A stretch of 64,000 nucleotides of DNA from Streptomyces sp. CB02414 (GTDB taxonomy: Bacteria > Actinomycetota > Actinomycetes > Streptomycetales > Streptomycetaceae): contig NZ_LIPF01000010.1 in assembly GCF_001905385.1 (NCBI RefSeq), positions 310,001 to 374,000 on the forward strand. Direction: 5' to 3'. The notes under the pieces are model-generated. The model searched no databases. It saw nothing but the letters and a program-made list of their open reading frames with translations, and was not told the origin of the DNA. The translations under genes were made by a program, and so were the position numbers. Positions within the stretch are counted from its first letter, which is position 1. The number at the start of each line of letters is the position of its first letter. Of this stretch, positions 43,271 through 51,242 are shown piece after piece.

Positions 43271-44107
43271 TCAGCTCTCGCCCGCCGGTTCCGCCAGTTT
43301 CCCCGCCGTCGCCGGCCGGTCGTCCAACTCGGCGAGCCGGGCCACCGCCTCGTCGTCCAGTTGCGACAGCGCCCGGAGCTGTCCGGGCGTGATCCCGTCG
43401 GGTATCGGCACGGGAGCGGGCGTCCGCAGGGGCGGCTGCCAGCCGGCGTCGGGCGTCCAGCGCCGTACGACCCGTGCGGGGGCGCCCGCCACCACCGCGT
43501 GGTCGGGGACCGTGCCCCGGACCACCGCGCCGGCGGCCACCACCACGTTCCGGCCGACGCGGGCGCCGGGCAGGATCACCGCGCCGGTCCCGATCCAGCA
43601 GCCGGGGCCGATCTCCACCGGGTCCATGCGGGGCCACTGCTTGCCGATGGGCTGGTGCGGGTCGTCGTAGGAGTGGTTGGTGGAGGTGACGTAGACGTAC
43701 GGGCCGAAGTAGCAGTCGCTGCCGATGGTGACCGTGGTGTCCGCGATGACGTGGCTGCCGCGGCCCAGGACGACTCCGTCGCCGATGCGCAGGATCGGCT
43801 CGGGCCCCAGATCCAGGTCGGGCATGAGTCCGGCGGTGAGGGTGACCTGCTCGCCGATGATGCAGTGGGCGCCGACGTGGATCCAGGGCTCGCCGAAGAC
43901 CGTGCCGAGGGGGAAGGCGAGGCGGGTGCCCGTGCCGAGGGCGCCGAAGCGGAAGCGTCCGGGGTGTGCGGCGGTGACGGAGCCGGTGCGCTGCACCCAG
44001 GCCCAGCCCGCGTGGACGGCCCGCTGCGCGAGGCGGGTCCGCCAGGACGGATACGTGTTCTTGCGCTTCGGCACCCGCTCACGGTAGTCCGCGTGCCCTG
44101 CGGCCAT
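43271..44107 (-). CDS. Left-handed beta-helix (hexapeptide-repeat) acyltransferase
   Basis: 278 residues. Hexapeptide repeats run from about 70 to 205 (IGDGVVLGRGSHVIADTTVT, IGPGCWIGTGAVILPGARVG, VPDHAVVAGAPARVV). A His in TSTNHSYDD and the GCWIG/PGARVG turns are as in NodL/CysE-like transferases. The C-terminus is Pro-rich then helical. It probably O-acetylates a sugar or other small molecule. An alternative GTG start at 44074 (VPKRKNTYPSW) is as plausible as the ATG at 44107. Divergent from the carbonic-anhydrase-like gene. Confidence 0.85.
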   Translation of the reverse strand: MAAGHADYRERVPKRKNTYPSWRTRLAQRAVHAGWAWVQRTGSVTAAHPGRFRFGALGTGTRLAFPLGTVFGEPWIHVGAHCIIGEQVTLTAGLMPDLDLGPEPILRIGDGVVLGRGSHVIADTTVTIGSDCYFGPYVYVTSTNHSYDDPHQPIGKQWPRMDPVEIGPGCWIGTGAVILPGARVGRNVVVAAGAVVRGTVPDHAVVAGAPARVVRRWTPDAGWQPPLRTPAPVPIPDGITPGQLRALSQLDDEAVARLAELDDRPATAGKLAEPAGES

Positions 44108-44193
44108 GACGCGGGAGGCCTGTGATCTTCACCCCACCGGGTGGCGTACGGTGCCGTACATCACCCCGGGTATCACCCGAACAGGAGGCGAAG

Positions 44194-44724
44194 ATGACGC
44201 AGCAGGCGCTGATCACGGGCATCGGCGGCAGGGAACCGAAGGTGGACGCGGAGGCCTTCGTGGCACCGACGTCCTCGGTCGTCGGCGACGTGACGCTGCA
44301 CGCCGGGGCGAGCGTCTGGTACGGGGCGGTGCTGCGCGGCGACGTCGAGCGGATCACCGTCGGCGCGGACAGCAACGTCCAGGACAACTGCACGCTCCAC
44401 GCCGACCCCGGTTTCCCCGTCACGGTCGGCGAGCGGGTCTCCATCGGGCACAACGCCGTGGTGCACGGGGCCGTCGTCGGTGACGACTGTCTCATCGGCA
44501 TGGGGGCGACGGTCCTCAACGGCGCGGTGATCGGCGCCGGGTCGCTGGTCGCCGCGCAGGCGCTGGTACCGCAGGGCATGGAGGTGCCGCCGGGGTCGCT
44601 GGTGGCGGGGGTGCCGGCGAAGGTGAAGCGGGAGCTGACGGAGGAGGAGCGTCAGGGGGTCACGCTGAACGGCACGATGTACGCGGCGCTGGCCTCGCAG
44701 CATCGGGAAGCGTTTACTGAGTGA
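44194..44724 (+). CDS. Gamma-class carbonic anhydrase-like protein (YrdA/PaaY type)
   Basis: 176 residues of left-handed beta-helix. WYGAVLRGDVERITVGADSN, NCTLHADPG and VSIGHNAVVHGAVVGDDCLI carry the expected His ligands for metal at subunit interfaces. Some members are active carbonic anhydrases and others are thioesterases or unknown. CAGGAGG precedes the ATG. Divergent from another beta-helix protein. Confidence 0.92.
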   Translation: MTQQALITGIGGREPKVDAEAFVAPTSSVVGDVTLHAGASVWYGAVLRGDVERITVGADSNVQDNCTLHADPGFPVTVGERVSIGHNAVVHGAVVGDDCLIGMGATVLNGAVIGAGSLVAAQALVPQGMEVPPGSLVAGVPAKVKRELTEEERQGVTLNGTMYAALASQHREAFTE

Positions 44725-44738
44725 CGGCGAGAGGCCGT

Positions 44739-44791
44739 CCGCGGGTTGTTCGTGGTTGCTCGCGCCGTTCCCCGCGCCCCTGTCGGGGCGC
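44739..44791. repeat. Streptomyces recurrent intergenic repeat with terminator hairpin
   Basis: The sequence from CGCGGGTTGTTCGTGG to CCCCGCGCCCC is a variant of an element I recognise as very common between Streptomyces genes. Its end folds into a 7-bp stem (44774-44780 with 44785-44791, loop TGTC). It lies between two convergent genes and probably ends both transcripts. Confidence 0.75.
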
Positions 44792-44792
44792 C

Positions 44793-45422
44793 TCAGTCCC
44801 CGGCGGTCAGAGGCTGGGCCTTGGCCGCCTTGCGCCTCAGGATCAGCATCGACGCGATGCCGATGGCCACGGCCAGCACCAGGCCCAGCCACGAGAAGCG
44901 CTTCAGCCAGGACTCGGCGACGACGCCGACGTAGTAGATGACGGCGGTGGTGCCGCCCGCCCAGACGATGCCGCCGAGGACGTTGGCGACCAGGAACTTC
45001 CAGTACGGCATCCGCAGCACACCGGCGAGCGGACCCGCGAAGATGCGCAGCAGGGCGACGAAGCGGCCGAAGAACACGGCCCACATGCCCCACTTCTGGA
45101 AGGACCGTTCGGCGGTGGCGATGTGCCCCTCGCTGAAGTGCTTGGGGAACTTCTTCCCCAGCCGGGCCAGCAGTGGCCGACCGCCCTTGCGGCCGATGGC
45201 GTACCCGATGGAGTCGCCGATCACCGCGCCGGCGCTGGCGCAGGCGCCCAGGACGAGCGGGTCGATGCCGCCGTGCTGGGAGGACAGCAGGGCCGCCGAG
45301 ACCAGGATGATCTCGCCCGGCAACGGGATGCCCAGGCTCTCCAGTGCGATGACGAGTCCGACCACGGCGTAGACGGCCACCGCGGGCACCGTGTCGAGCC
45401 ACTCCTGGACGTGCAACGCCAC
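44793..45422 (-). CDS. DedA family membrane protein
   Basis: 209 residues from a GTG, with a GGAGGG ribosome binding site. Several membrane helices with the DedA signature: LPGEIILVSAALLSSQHGG, GAVIGDSIGYAIGRKGGRP and FVALLRIFAGPLAGVLRMPYWKF. DedA proteins are now linked to flipping of lipid carriers or phospholipids and to membrane homeostasis. The C-terminal RRKAAKAQ tail is cytosolic. It may be co-transcribed with the hotdog protein gene upstream, although a strong hairpin separates them. Confidence 0.93.
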   Translation of the reverse strand: MALHVQEWLDTVPAVAVYAVVGLVIALESLGIPLPGEIILVSAALLSSQHGGIDPLVLGACASAGAVIGDSIGYAIGRKGGRPLLARLGKKFPKHFSEGHIATAERSFQKWGMWAVFFGRFVALLRIFAGPLAGVLRMPYWKFLVANVLGGIVWAGGTTAVIYYVGVVAESWLKRFSWLGLVLAVAIGIASMLILRRKAAKAQPLTAGD

Positions 45423-45472
45423 ACCCTCCGATTCGCGCCCCTGCTTCCGGGTCCGGGTGGGCCTGACTGCCG

Positions 45473-45508
45473 CTTCCCGGGTCGCCTCGACCGAGGCGAC
45501 CCGGGAAG
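45473..45508 (-). terminator. Hairpin terminator after the hotdog-thioesterase gene
   Basis: Positions 45473-45489 and 45492-45508 form a 17-bp perfect inverted repeat with a 2-nt centre. It lies 20 bp after the minus-strand hotdog gene stop and before the DedA gene, consistent with rho-independent-like termination without a U-run. Confidence 0.85.
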
Positions 45509-45527
45509 CCTACCTGTTCAGCGGGTG

Positions 45528-45980
45528 TCAGCCGTTGGGACGCAGGGTCCAGGTGACGGTCATCTCACCGGTCACGGCGCCGTCCTCGCGCTGGATGGTG
45601 ACGCCGACCGGGAACTCGGGGCGGCTGCCCGCGTCCAGCTCCGCCACGACCTCGGCGATCGGGCGGCCGAGCGTCGCCGTGGCGGTGACCGGGCCGAGCG
45701 CGATCTTCTTGAAGGCGATCTCCGCGGTGACCGGCAGCGGCACCGCCCGGGAGAGCTGGTCGCCGAAGGCCGCCAGCACGATCGCGCCGCTGGCCGACTC
45801 GCCCAGGGTGAACATGGCTCCGGCGTGCGGTCCGCCGACGTGGTTGCGGTACTCGCTCTGGTCCGGGAGGGCCAGTACGGCCTTCTCCGGCGTGGTCTCC
45901 AGGTACTCGAGGTTCAGGGTCCTGACCATCGGCACCGTGGCGGCGAGCAACTCGCCTATCGACATCTGGTCTGCGCTCAT
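45528..45980 (-). CDS. Hotdog-fold thioesterase-like protein (PaaI/DUF4442 type)
   Basis: 150 residues. The hotdog fold is visible from YRNHVGGPHAGAMFTLGESA (long central helix) and the strands SRAVPLPVTAEIAFKKIALG and GAVTGEMTVTWTLRPN. The family hydrolyses acyl-CoA or acyl-ACP. The catalytic acid is probably the Glu in LGESA. The substrate is unknown. It is followed by its own terminator. Confidence 0.87.
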   Translation of the reverse strand: MSADQMSIGELLAATVPMVRTLNLEYLETTPEKAVLALPDQSEYRNHVGGPHAGAMFTLGESASGAIVLAAFGDQLSRAVPLPVTAEIAFKKIALGPVTATATLGRPIAEVVAELDAGSRPEFPVGVTIQREDGAVTGEMTVTWTLRPNG

Positions 45981-46051
45981 GGACGACAGGTTACCCGTGA
46001 GTAGCATCCGAGGACCAGGCACGCCGAATGATCGCCGTATGCTTGTCGGCC

Positions 46052-47035
46052 ATGTGGCCAGGAGAACAGCCGTCCGCCGGCGGACCGAACTCGCAGCGTC
46101 CCGACCCGTATCCGCGGCCCGGCCACCAGCCGCCCCAGCCCTACGCCGGGCAGCCCCCGTACGCCGGGCAGCCCCAGCCGTACGCCGGGCAGTCGCCCTA
46201 CGCGGGCCAGCAGCCGCCCGCGGCCTGGCACACCCCCGCGTTCACGGGCGCCCCGCCGCCCGGCCGGCGACCGGGCGGCGGCCGTACGAAGGTGGTGGCG
46301 ATCGTGGCAGCCGCGGCCGTCGTGGTCGCCGCCGCCGTCACGGGGACTCTCCTGCTGGGCGGCGGTGACGACCGGGCCGAGCCCGGCCCCACCGCCTCCT
46401 CGGCGCCCGCGTCGGCCGCCGGTGCGGACGGACCGCGGGCGACCGTCGAGGGCTGGCAGGCCGTCACCAACCCCGACCTGGGCATCGCCTTCGACGTGCC
46501 GGCCTCCTGGGTGCCGAAGGTGCCCACCTGGGTCACCTACGTGGCGGAGAACGACGACCCCGAGGACAAGCCCCTGGTCGCCATGAGGGCCCCGGCCGTC
46601 CTCGAGGAGAAGTGGTGCGCGGCGGACAGCGACCGGGACGGCTGGGTCGACCACGTCCCCCTGGCCAGTGCGGGCACCCGGGGCAACGACGGGGCGCGCG
46701 GCACCGAGGAGATCGCCCGGAAGGACTCGGCGGCCTGGGTCTACGGGGCCTTCGCCCAGCCGGCGCACGACAAGGTGACGACGGGACCGGTGACCTCCTT
46801 CACCACGTCCTCCGGCATCGCGGGCAGCGTCGCCACCTCCCGGTCGACCGGGGTCGAGAAGCGGGACAAGTGCGACGTGGACGGCAAGGCGACGACGTTC
46901 GCCTTCGAGACCGCAGACGGCGACCTCGTCTCCTGGTCGTTCTACGGTGCGGCGGACGTCGCCGACGAGGTGCCGGACGGCACCGTCCGGAAGATCCTCG
47001 CCACCGTTCGGTACGTCCCTGACAAAGGGCAGTGA
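46052..47035 (+). CDS. Pro/Gln-rich single-pass membrane protein, paralogue A
   Basis: 327 residues. MWPGEQPS and a Pro/Gln/Tyr-rich cytosolic segment with PYAGQ repeats lead to a single membrane helix (about 88-110, VVAIVAAAAVVVAAAVTGTL). A Ser/Ala linker and an extracytoplasmic domain of about 200 residues follow, containing EGWQAVTNPDLGIAFDVPAS and two Cys (KWCAAD, KRDKCDVDG), probably disulfide-bonded. The next gene encodes a protein of the same plan. The function is not known. The start at the MWPG codon matches the paralogue. Confidence 0.85.
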   Translation: MWPGEQPSAGGPNSQRPDPYPRPGHQPPQPYAGQPPYAGQPQPYAGQSPYAGQQPPAAWHTPAFTGAPPPGRRPGGGRTKVVAIVAAAAVVVAAAVTGTLLLGGGDDRAEPGPTASSAPASAAGADGPRATVEGWQAVTNPDLGIAFDVPASWVPKVPTWVTYVAENDDPEDKPLVAMRAPAVLEEKWCAADSDRDGWVDHVPLASAGTRGNDGARGTEEIARKDSAAWVYGAFAQPAHDKVTTGPVTSFTTSSGIAGSVATSRSTGVEKRDKCDVDGKATTFAFETADGDLVSWSFYGAADVADEVPDGTVRKILATVRYVPDKGQ

Positions 47036-47072
47036 CCGAATCGTGTCCTCGGCGGCATTAGGGTGACTGCTC

Positions 47073-48125
47073 ATGTGGCCAGGACAGCAGCCGCCCGGGG
47101 GCGAGCAGAACCCGCAGAACAATCCGCCGAACAATCCGCAGAACAACCCGTACCAGCAGCCGGGGTACCAGCAGCCGAATCCGTACCAGCAGCCCGGCTA
47201 CCAGCAGCAGCCCGGCGCGTACGGGCAGCAGCAGTGGAGCACGCCGCAGCCCGTCACCACTCCGATGGCGGCCACCGGCGGCAGCGGTGGCGGTGGCGGG
47301 AACCGGACCAAGGTGGTCGCGATCGTCGCGGCGCTCGCGGTCGTGGTGGCCGCCGGGGTCACCGGGTTCCTGGTGCTGGGCGGTGACAAGGACGACCAGG
47401 CCGACGACGGCAAGGACAAGAAGCCGACCGCGTCCGCGTCCGCGGAGAAGTCGCAGTCCCCGACCGCCGATCCCAGCGCGTCCGGCACCGGCGACAATCC
47501 GCGCGGCGGTGGCGAGCTGAAGCCGACCGTCGAGGGCTGGCAGGTCGTCGCCAACCCGCGCTTCGGCACCATGTTCGACGTGCCCGCCGACTGGGAGCTC
47601 GACAGCACCGACACCAGCGTCGGTTTCGAGTGGGAGAAGGAGGACGGCAAGCTCGACCGGACCACGGTCACCGCCCCGGCCTACCTCAAGTCCGAGTGGT
47701 GCACCACGGACGAGAACAAGGACGGCCGCAAGGAGAGCACCGCCCTCGCCACCGCCGGTACGCGCGGGGAGAGCGGCGCCAAGGACACGAACATGGCGGC
47801 CGAGACCCGGGTGCCGTGGTGGATCTTCGGCGGTTACACCCAGCCGGACAAGAAGAGCGTCAAGTACGGCAAGCCGAAGGCGTACACGACCGCCTCCGGC
47901 CTCGAGGGCAGCGTCATCACGGCGCACTCAGAGGGCACGCCCCAGAAGGGGAAGTGCGACAGCGAGGGCAAGGCGATCACCTTCGCCTTCAAGAACGGCG
48001 CCGGGGACTTCGTCACCTGGAACCTCTACGGCGCCAAGGGCGTCAAGGAAGAGGTGCCGGAGGCCACGATCCAGAAGATCCTGAGCACCGTCCGCCTCAC
48101 CGAGGAGCCTCCGACCGAGTCCTAG
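47073..48125 (+). CDS. Pro/Gln-rich single-pass membrane protein, paralogue B
   Basis: 350 residues with the same order as the preceding gene: MWPGQQPPG, Asn/Pro/Gln-rich repeats (NPQNNP, YQQPGYQQ), a membrane helix (VVAIVAALAVVVAAGVTGFLVL), a Lys/Ser/Thr-rich linker and a C-terminal domain with EGWQVVANPRFGTMFDVPAD and Cys in SEWCTTDENKDG and KGKCDSEG. The strong similarity in N-terminus, helix and C-terminal motifs indicates a tandem duplication that has since diverged. Function unknown; a cell-envelope role is likely. Confidence 0.85.
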   Translation: MWPGQQPPGGEQNPQNNPPNNPQNNPYQQPGYQQPNPYQQPGYQQQPGAYGQQQWSTPQPVTTPMAATGGSGGGGGNRTKVVAIVAALAVVVAAGVTGFLVLGGDKDDQADDGKDKKPTASASAEKSQSPTADPSASGTGDNPRGGGELKPTVEGWQVVANPRFGTMFDVPADWELDSTDTSVGFEWEKEDGKLDRTTVTAPAYLKSEWCTTDENKDGRKESTALATAGTRGESGAKDTNMAAETRVPWWIFGGYTQPDKKSVKYGKPKAYTTASGLEGSVITAHSEGTPQKGKCDSEGKAITFAFKNGAGDFVTWNLYGAKGVKEEVPEATIQKILSTVRLTEEPPTES

Positions 48126-48149
48126 GAACCCGGTACTCAGCCGTTGTAC

Positions 48150-48995
48150 TCAGCCGATGCCGAACGCCCCCGCGGGAGGCACGGGCGAGGGCACCGCGTC
48201 CTCCTCCCGCACCGGGCGCGCGTCGCCGGTGAAGTCCCGCAGGGCGGGCCCGTGCTCGACCCTGGCCGGGAAGGCGTCGGCGGCGGTGCGTCTGGCCAGC
48301 GCCGCCGTGTCGAGGGGCCGGTGCGCGGCGACGAGGACGATGTTGCCGAAGCGGCGTCCGCGCAGCACGCCCGGTTCCGCGATGATCGCGAGCTCCGCGA
48401 AGAGGGCGGCGAACGTCGCCAGTTGGGAGCGCAGGAAGCCGAACGGCGCCGTGTCGGCCAGGTTGGCCACGTACACGCCGTCGGCGCGCAGGACGCGGGC
48501 CGCCGCACCGGCGTAGCCGATGGAGGTCAGGTGCGCGGGCACGCGTGAGCCCCCGAAGACGTCGGCGACCAGGACGTCGGCCGAGTCCTCGGGGGCAGCT
48601 TCCAGCCAGGCGCGGGCATCGGCGCCGTGGGCGGTGACGCCCGCGCCGTCCGGAAGGGGCAGGTGCTCGGCGACCAGGTCCAGCAGTCCCCGGTCTGCCT
48701 CGACGACGTCCTGGCGGGAACCGGGCCGGGTCGCGGCCAGGTACCGGGGCAGGGTGAACGCGCCACCGCCCAGGTGCAGCGCGTCCAGCGCTCGCGCCGG
48801 CTCGGCGACCGTGTCCAGGACGTGGCCGAGCCGGCGCGTGTACTCGAACTCCAGGTGCGCCGGCTCGTCCAGGTCGACGTAGGACTGCGGAGCCCCGTCG
48901 ACGGTGAGCAGCCAGGCCCGTTCCCGGTCGACGTCGGGCATGAGCTTGGCGGTGCCGTGGTCGGTGACACGGGTGACGGGTATGGCTTCGTTCAC
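48150..48995 (-). CDS. Spermidine synthase-like (SAM-fold) protein
   Basis: 281 residues from a GTG. The polyamine-synthase fold is indicated by LDEPAHLEFEYTRRLGHVLD, the SAM/dcSAM loop ALHLGGGAFTLPRYLA, an acidic VVEADRGLLDL and DVLVADVFGG. Many actinobacterial members do not make spermidine and act as methyltransferase-like proteins. The characteristic gatekeeping loop cannot be judged by eye. Convergent with the membrane paralogue, monocistronic. Confidence 0.85.
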   Translation of the reverse strand: MNEAIPVTRVTDHGTAKLMPDVDRERAWLLTVDGAPQSYVDLDEPAHLEFEYTRRLGHVLDTVAEPARALDALHLGGGAFTLPRYLAATRPGSRQDVVEADRGLLDLVAEHLPLPDGAGVTAHGADARAWLEAAPEDSADVLVADVFGGSRVPAHLTSIGYAGAAARVLRADGVYVANLADTAPFGFLRSQLATFAALFAELAIIAEPGVLRGRRFGNIVLVAAHRPLDTAALARRTAADAFPARVEHGPALRDFTGDARPVREEDAVPSPVPPAGAFGIG

Positions 48996-49023
48996 CTACC
49001 CATTGTGCCAACCGACGGCCGAC

Positions 49024-50193
49024 TCAGCCGACGGCCGTCACGGTCCCCGCGCCCACGGTCCGCCCGCCCTCGCGGACGGCGAACCCGAGCCCGGTCTCCA
49101 GCGGCACGTCCCGCCCCAGCTCCACGGTCATCGTGACCGTGTCCCCGGGCCGGGCGACGGCCGCCTCACCGAGGTCCACGTCCCCGACCACGTCGGCGGT
49201 CCGGATGTAGAACTGCGGCCGGTATCCCGTGGCGACGGGCGTCGAGCGCCCGCCCTCGCGCGCCGACAGCACGTACACCCGCGCCGTGAACCGCCGTGCC
49301 GGTACGACGCTGCCGGGCGCGGCGACCACGTGTCCCCGGCGCACCGTGTCACGGGCGACGCCGCGCAGCAGCAGCGCCACGTTGTCCCCGGCCTGGGCCT
49401 CCTCCATCGGCTTGCCGAAGGTCTCCAGGCCGGTGACGACCGTCTCGACGGACGCGCCGAGCACCTCGACGCGGTCGCCGACGCGGACCGTGCCGCGCTC
49501 GACGGCTCCGGTGACGACCGTGCCGCGGCCGGTGATGGTGAGCACGTTCTCCACCGGCAGCAGGAACGGCGCGTCCAGGTACCGCTCGGGCATGGGCACG
49601 TACGTGTCCACGGCGTCGAGCAGCGCCTCCACGGAGGCCGTCCACCGCGGGTCGCCTTCCAGCGCCCTCAGCCCCGAGACCCGTACGACGGGCACGGCGT
49701 CCCCGCCGTAACCGTGCGCGGTGAGCAGTTCCCGGACCTCCAGCTCCACGAGGTCGGTGAGCTCCTCGTCCCCGGCGTCGGCCTTGTTGAGGGCGACGAC
49801 GATGTGGTCGACGCCCACCTGCCGGGCCAGCAGGACGTGTTCGGCGGTCTGCGGCATGATCCCGTCCAGCGCGGAGACGACCAGGATCGCCCCGTCGAGC
49901 TGGGCGGCGCCGGTGACCATGTTCTTGACGTAGTCGGCGTGGCCGGGCATGTCGACGTGCGCGTAGTGCCGGGTGTCGGTCTCGTACTCGACGTGCGCGA
50001 TGTTGATCGTGATGCCGCGCGCCGCCTCCTCGGGGGCGCGGTCGATGCGGTCGAACGGCACGAACGTGCCGGCGCCGCGCTCGGCGAGCACCTTGGTGAT
50101 GGCGGCGGTCAGGGTGGTCTTGCCGTGGTCGACGTGGCCCATGGTGCCGATGTTGAGGTGCGGTTTGGTGCGGACGTACGCCGTCTTGGACAT
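49024..50193 (-). CDS. tuf3: Elongation factor Tu paralogue (tuf3-like)
   Basis: 389 residues with full EF-Tu layout: GHVDHGKT (19-26), the switch region ARGITINIAHVEYET, DMPGH (81-85), NKAD (136-139), then domains 2 and 3. It differs from standard streptomycete Tuf1 in the N-terminus (MSKTAYVRTKPHLN instead of MAKAKFERTKPHVN), in shorter loops and in many substitutions. It is not next to rplL/fusA-type genes. Streptomyces are known to carry a divergent, stress-linked tuf3; this copy fits it. A short ORF and stem-loop precede it. GAGGAA precedes the ATG. Confidence 0.9.
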   Translation of the reverse strand: MSKTAYVRTKPHLNIGTMGHVDHGKTTLTAAITKVLAERGAGTFVPFDRIDRAPEEAARGITINIAHVEYETDTRHYAHVDMPGHADYVKNMVTGAAQLDGAILVVSALDGIMPQTAEHVLLARQVGVDHIVVALNKADAGDEELTDLVELEVRELLTAHGYGGDAVPVVRVSGLRALEGDPRWTASVEALLDAVDTYVPMPERYLDAPFLLPVENVLTITGRGTVVTGAVERGTVRVGDRVEVLGASVETVVTGLETFGKPMEEAQAGDNVALLLRGVARDTVRRGHVVAAPGSVVPARRFTARVYVLSAREGGRSTPVATGYRPQFYIRTADVVGDVDLGEAAVARPGDTVTMTVELGRDVPLETGLGFAVREGGRTVGAGTVTAVG

Positions 50194-50245
50194 GGCGGTT
50201 CCTCGAAGCCTCGTGGCGGTGGTGGGACCCCAGGGGGGACTGGCC

Positions 50246-50288
50246 GACCCTCCCCCTGCGGGGTCCGCCGGACGATCCGGGGAGGGTC
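50246..50288 (-). promoter_or_regulatory. Stem-loop in the leader of the tuf3-like gene
   Basis: A perfect 10-bp inverted repeat (GACCCTCCCC at 50246-50255 with GGGGAGGGTC at 50279-50288) encloses a second small dyad (GTCC-GCC-GGAC). In the transcript it comes right after the 33-codon ORF and about 50 nt before the tuf3 start. It could act as an attenuator or a terminator of an upstream transcript. Confidence 0.55.
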
Positions 50289-50388
50289 AGCTTCGGGCGC
50301 CGTCGACGGCTGCCGGGAAGAGGATGACGGCAGCCTTCGGGGCATCCGCGACCGCGGACGCTGCGAGGTGGAAGGCGTGCCGGAACAT
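50287..50388 (-). CDS. Possible 33-residue leader peptide upstream of tuf3
   Basis: An ATG at 50388 with GAGGAT seven bases upstream opens a 33-codon frame (MFRHAFHLAASAVADAPKAA, ending GARS). Its stop sits at the base of the stem-loop in front of the EF-Tu paralogue. It may be a true small protein, a translated leader that couples ribosome behaviour to tuf3 expression, or a chance ORF. It is too short to judge by codon bias. Confidence 0.35.
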   Translation of the reverse strand: MFRHAFHLAASAVADAPKAAVILFPAAVDGARS

Positions 50389-50470
50389 GACGCCGATCCT
50401 CGCCGACGCGCTGCCCGGGGTCGAATGGTTTTTGACGGCACGGAAGTCCGGAGCGTGCCGCCCCGGTCGG

Positions 50471-51193
50471 CTACGGACCGATGTTCCGCAGCGCCTCCCG
50501 CACGGACAGCGGTGCCAGGCGCGGCCCGTGCCCGGCCACGAAGGCGCGTACGGCGTCCGGGTCGGTCTTGGCGTACTCGCGCAGGCTCCAGCCGATGGCC
50601 TTGCGGACGAAGAAGTCGTCGTGGCCGCCCTGGCGCAGGCAGTAGCCGAAGAGCCGGTCGGTGTCGGTGCGTTCCTTGTACCGCAGTTGGTGGAGCAGCG
50701 CCGTGCGGACCAGCCACCTGTCCTCGTCCGCGCTCCAGGCGTCCATGTCGGCGGTGAGGCCGCGGTCGGCCGCGACCAGTCCCCCGACGACGTGCGCCGC
50801 GAGCAGGTCGACGGTGTCCCACCACGGGGCCGTGGTGAGCAGATGCCGGACCACGGGCAGGAATCCGGAAGAGCAATGCGTCACATGACGGCGCAGGAGA
50901 TCGACGGCGAAGTACTGGTACTCGCGCTCGGGCAACCGCCAGCAGCGGAGCGCCACGGCGGTGAGGTCCGCCTCCGCCGGACGGGGTGTTCCCGCCAGGA
51001 CGGTGCGGGTCAGGGCGCGGCGAACGGGCGAGGTCAGACCCAGGAAGGGAGCGACGTCCTTCATGTACGCCCGCATGCCGGCGGCCCGTTCGGGTTCGGC
51101 CGCGGCGCCGTACACGGCGGTGAGCCGCTCCATCACGGTGTCCGCGTAGGGGCTGCGCGGCACGTCCGGAATTTCCTTGGCTGTGACGCTCAT
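50471..51193 (-). CDS. DNA alkylation repair protein (AlkC/AlkD-like HEAT-repeat glycosylase)
   Basis: 240 residues of all-helical HEAT-like repeats. RAYMKDVAPFLGLTSPVRRAL, CWRLPEREYQYFAVDLLRRH, APWWDTVDLLAAHVVGGLVA and DDFFVRKAIGWSLREYAKTD are the hallmarks of AlkD-type glycosylases; the Trp and Asp residues in WWDTVD fit the lesion pocket. It removes alkylated purines from DNA. The start MSVTAKEIPD at 51193 is chosen; two in-frame ATGs lie just upstream. Confidence 0.9.
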   Translation of the reverse strand: MSVTAKEIPDVPRSPYADTVMERLTAVYGAAAEPERAAGMRAYMKDVAPFLGLTSPVRRALTRTVLAGTPRPAEADLTAVALRCWRLPEREYQYFAVDLLRRHVTHCSSGFLPVVRHLLTTAPWWDTVDLLAAHVVGGLVAADRGLTADMDAWSADEDRWLVRTALLHQLRYKERTDTDRLFGYCLRQGGHDDFFVRKAIGWSLREYAKTDPDAVRAFVAGHGPRLAPLSVREALRNIGP

Positions 51194-51242
51194 GAGACGC
51201 ACCATACGGCGATCACACACATTTGTCGGTTAGTGTCACCGG

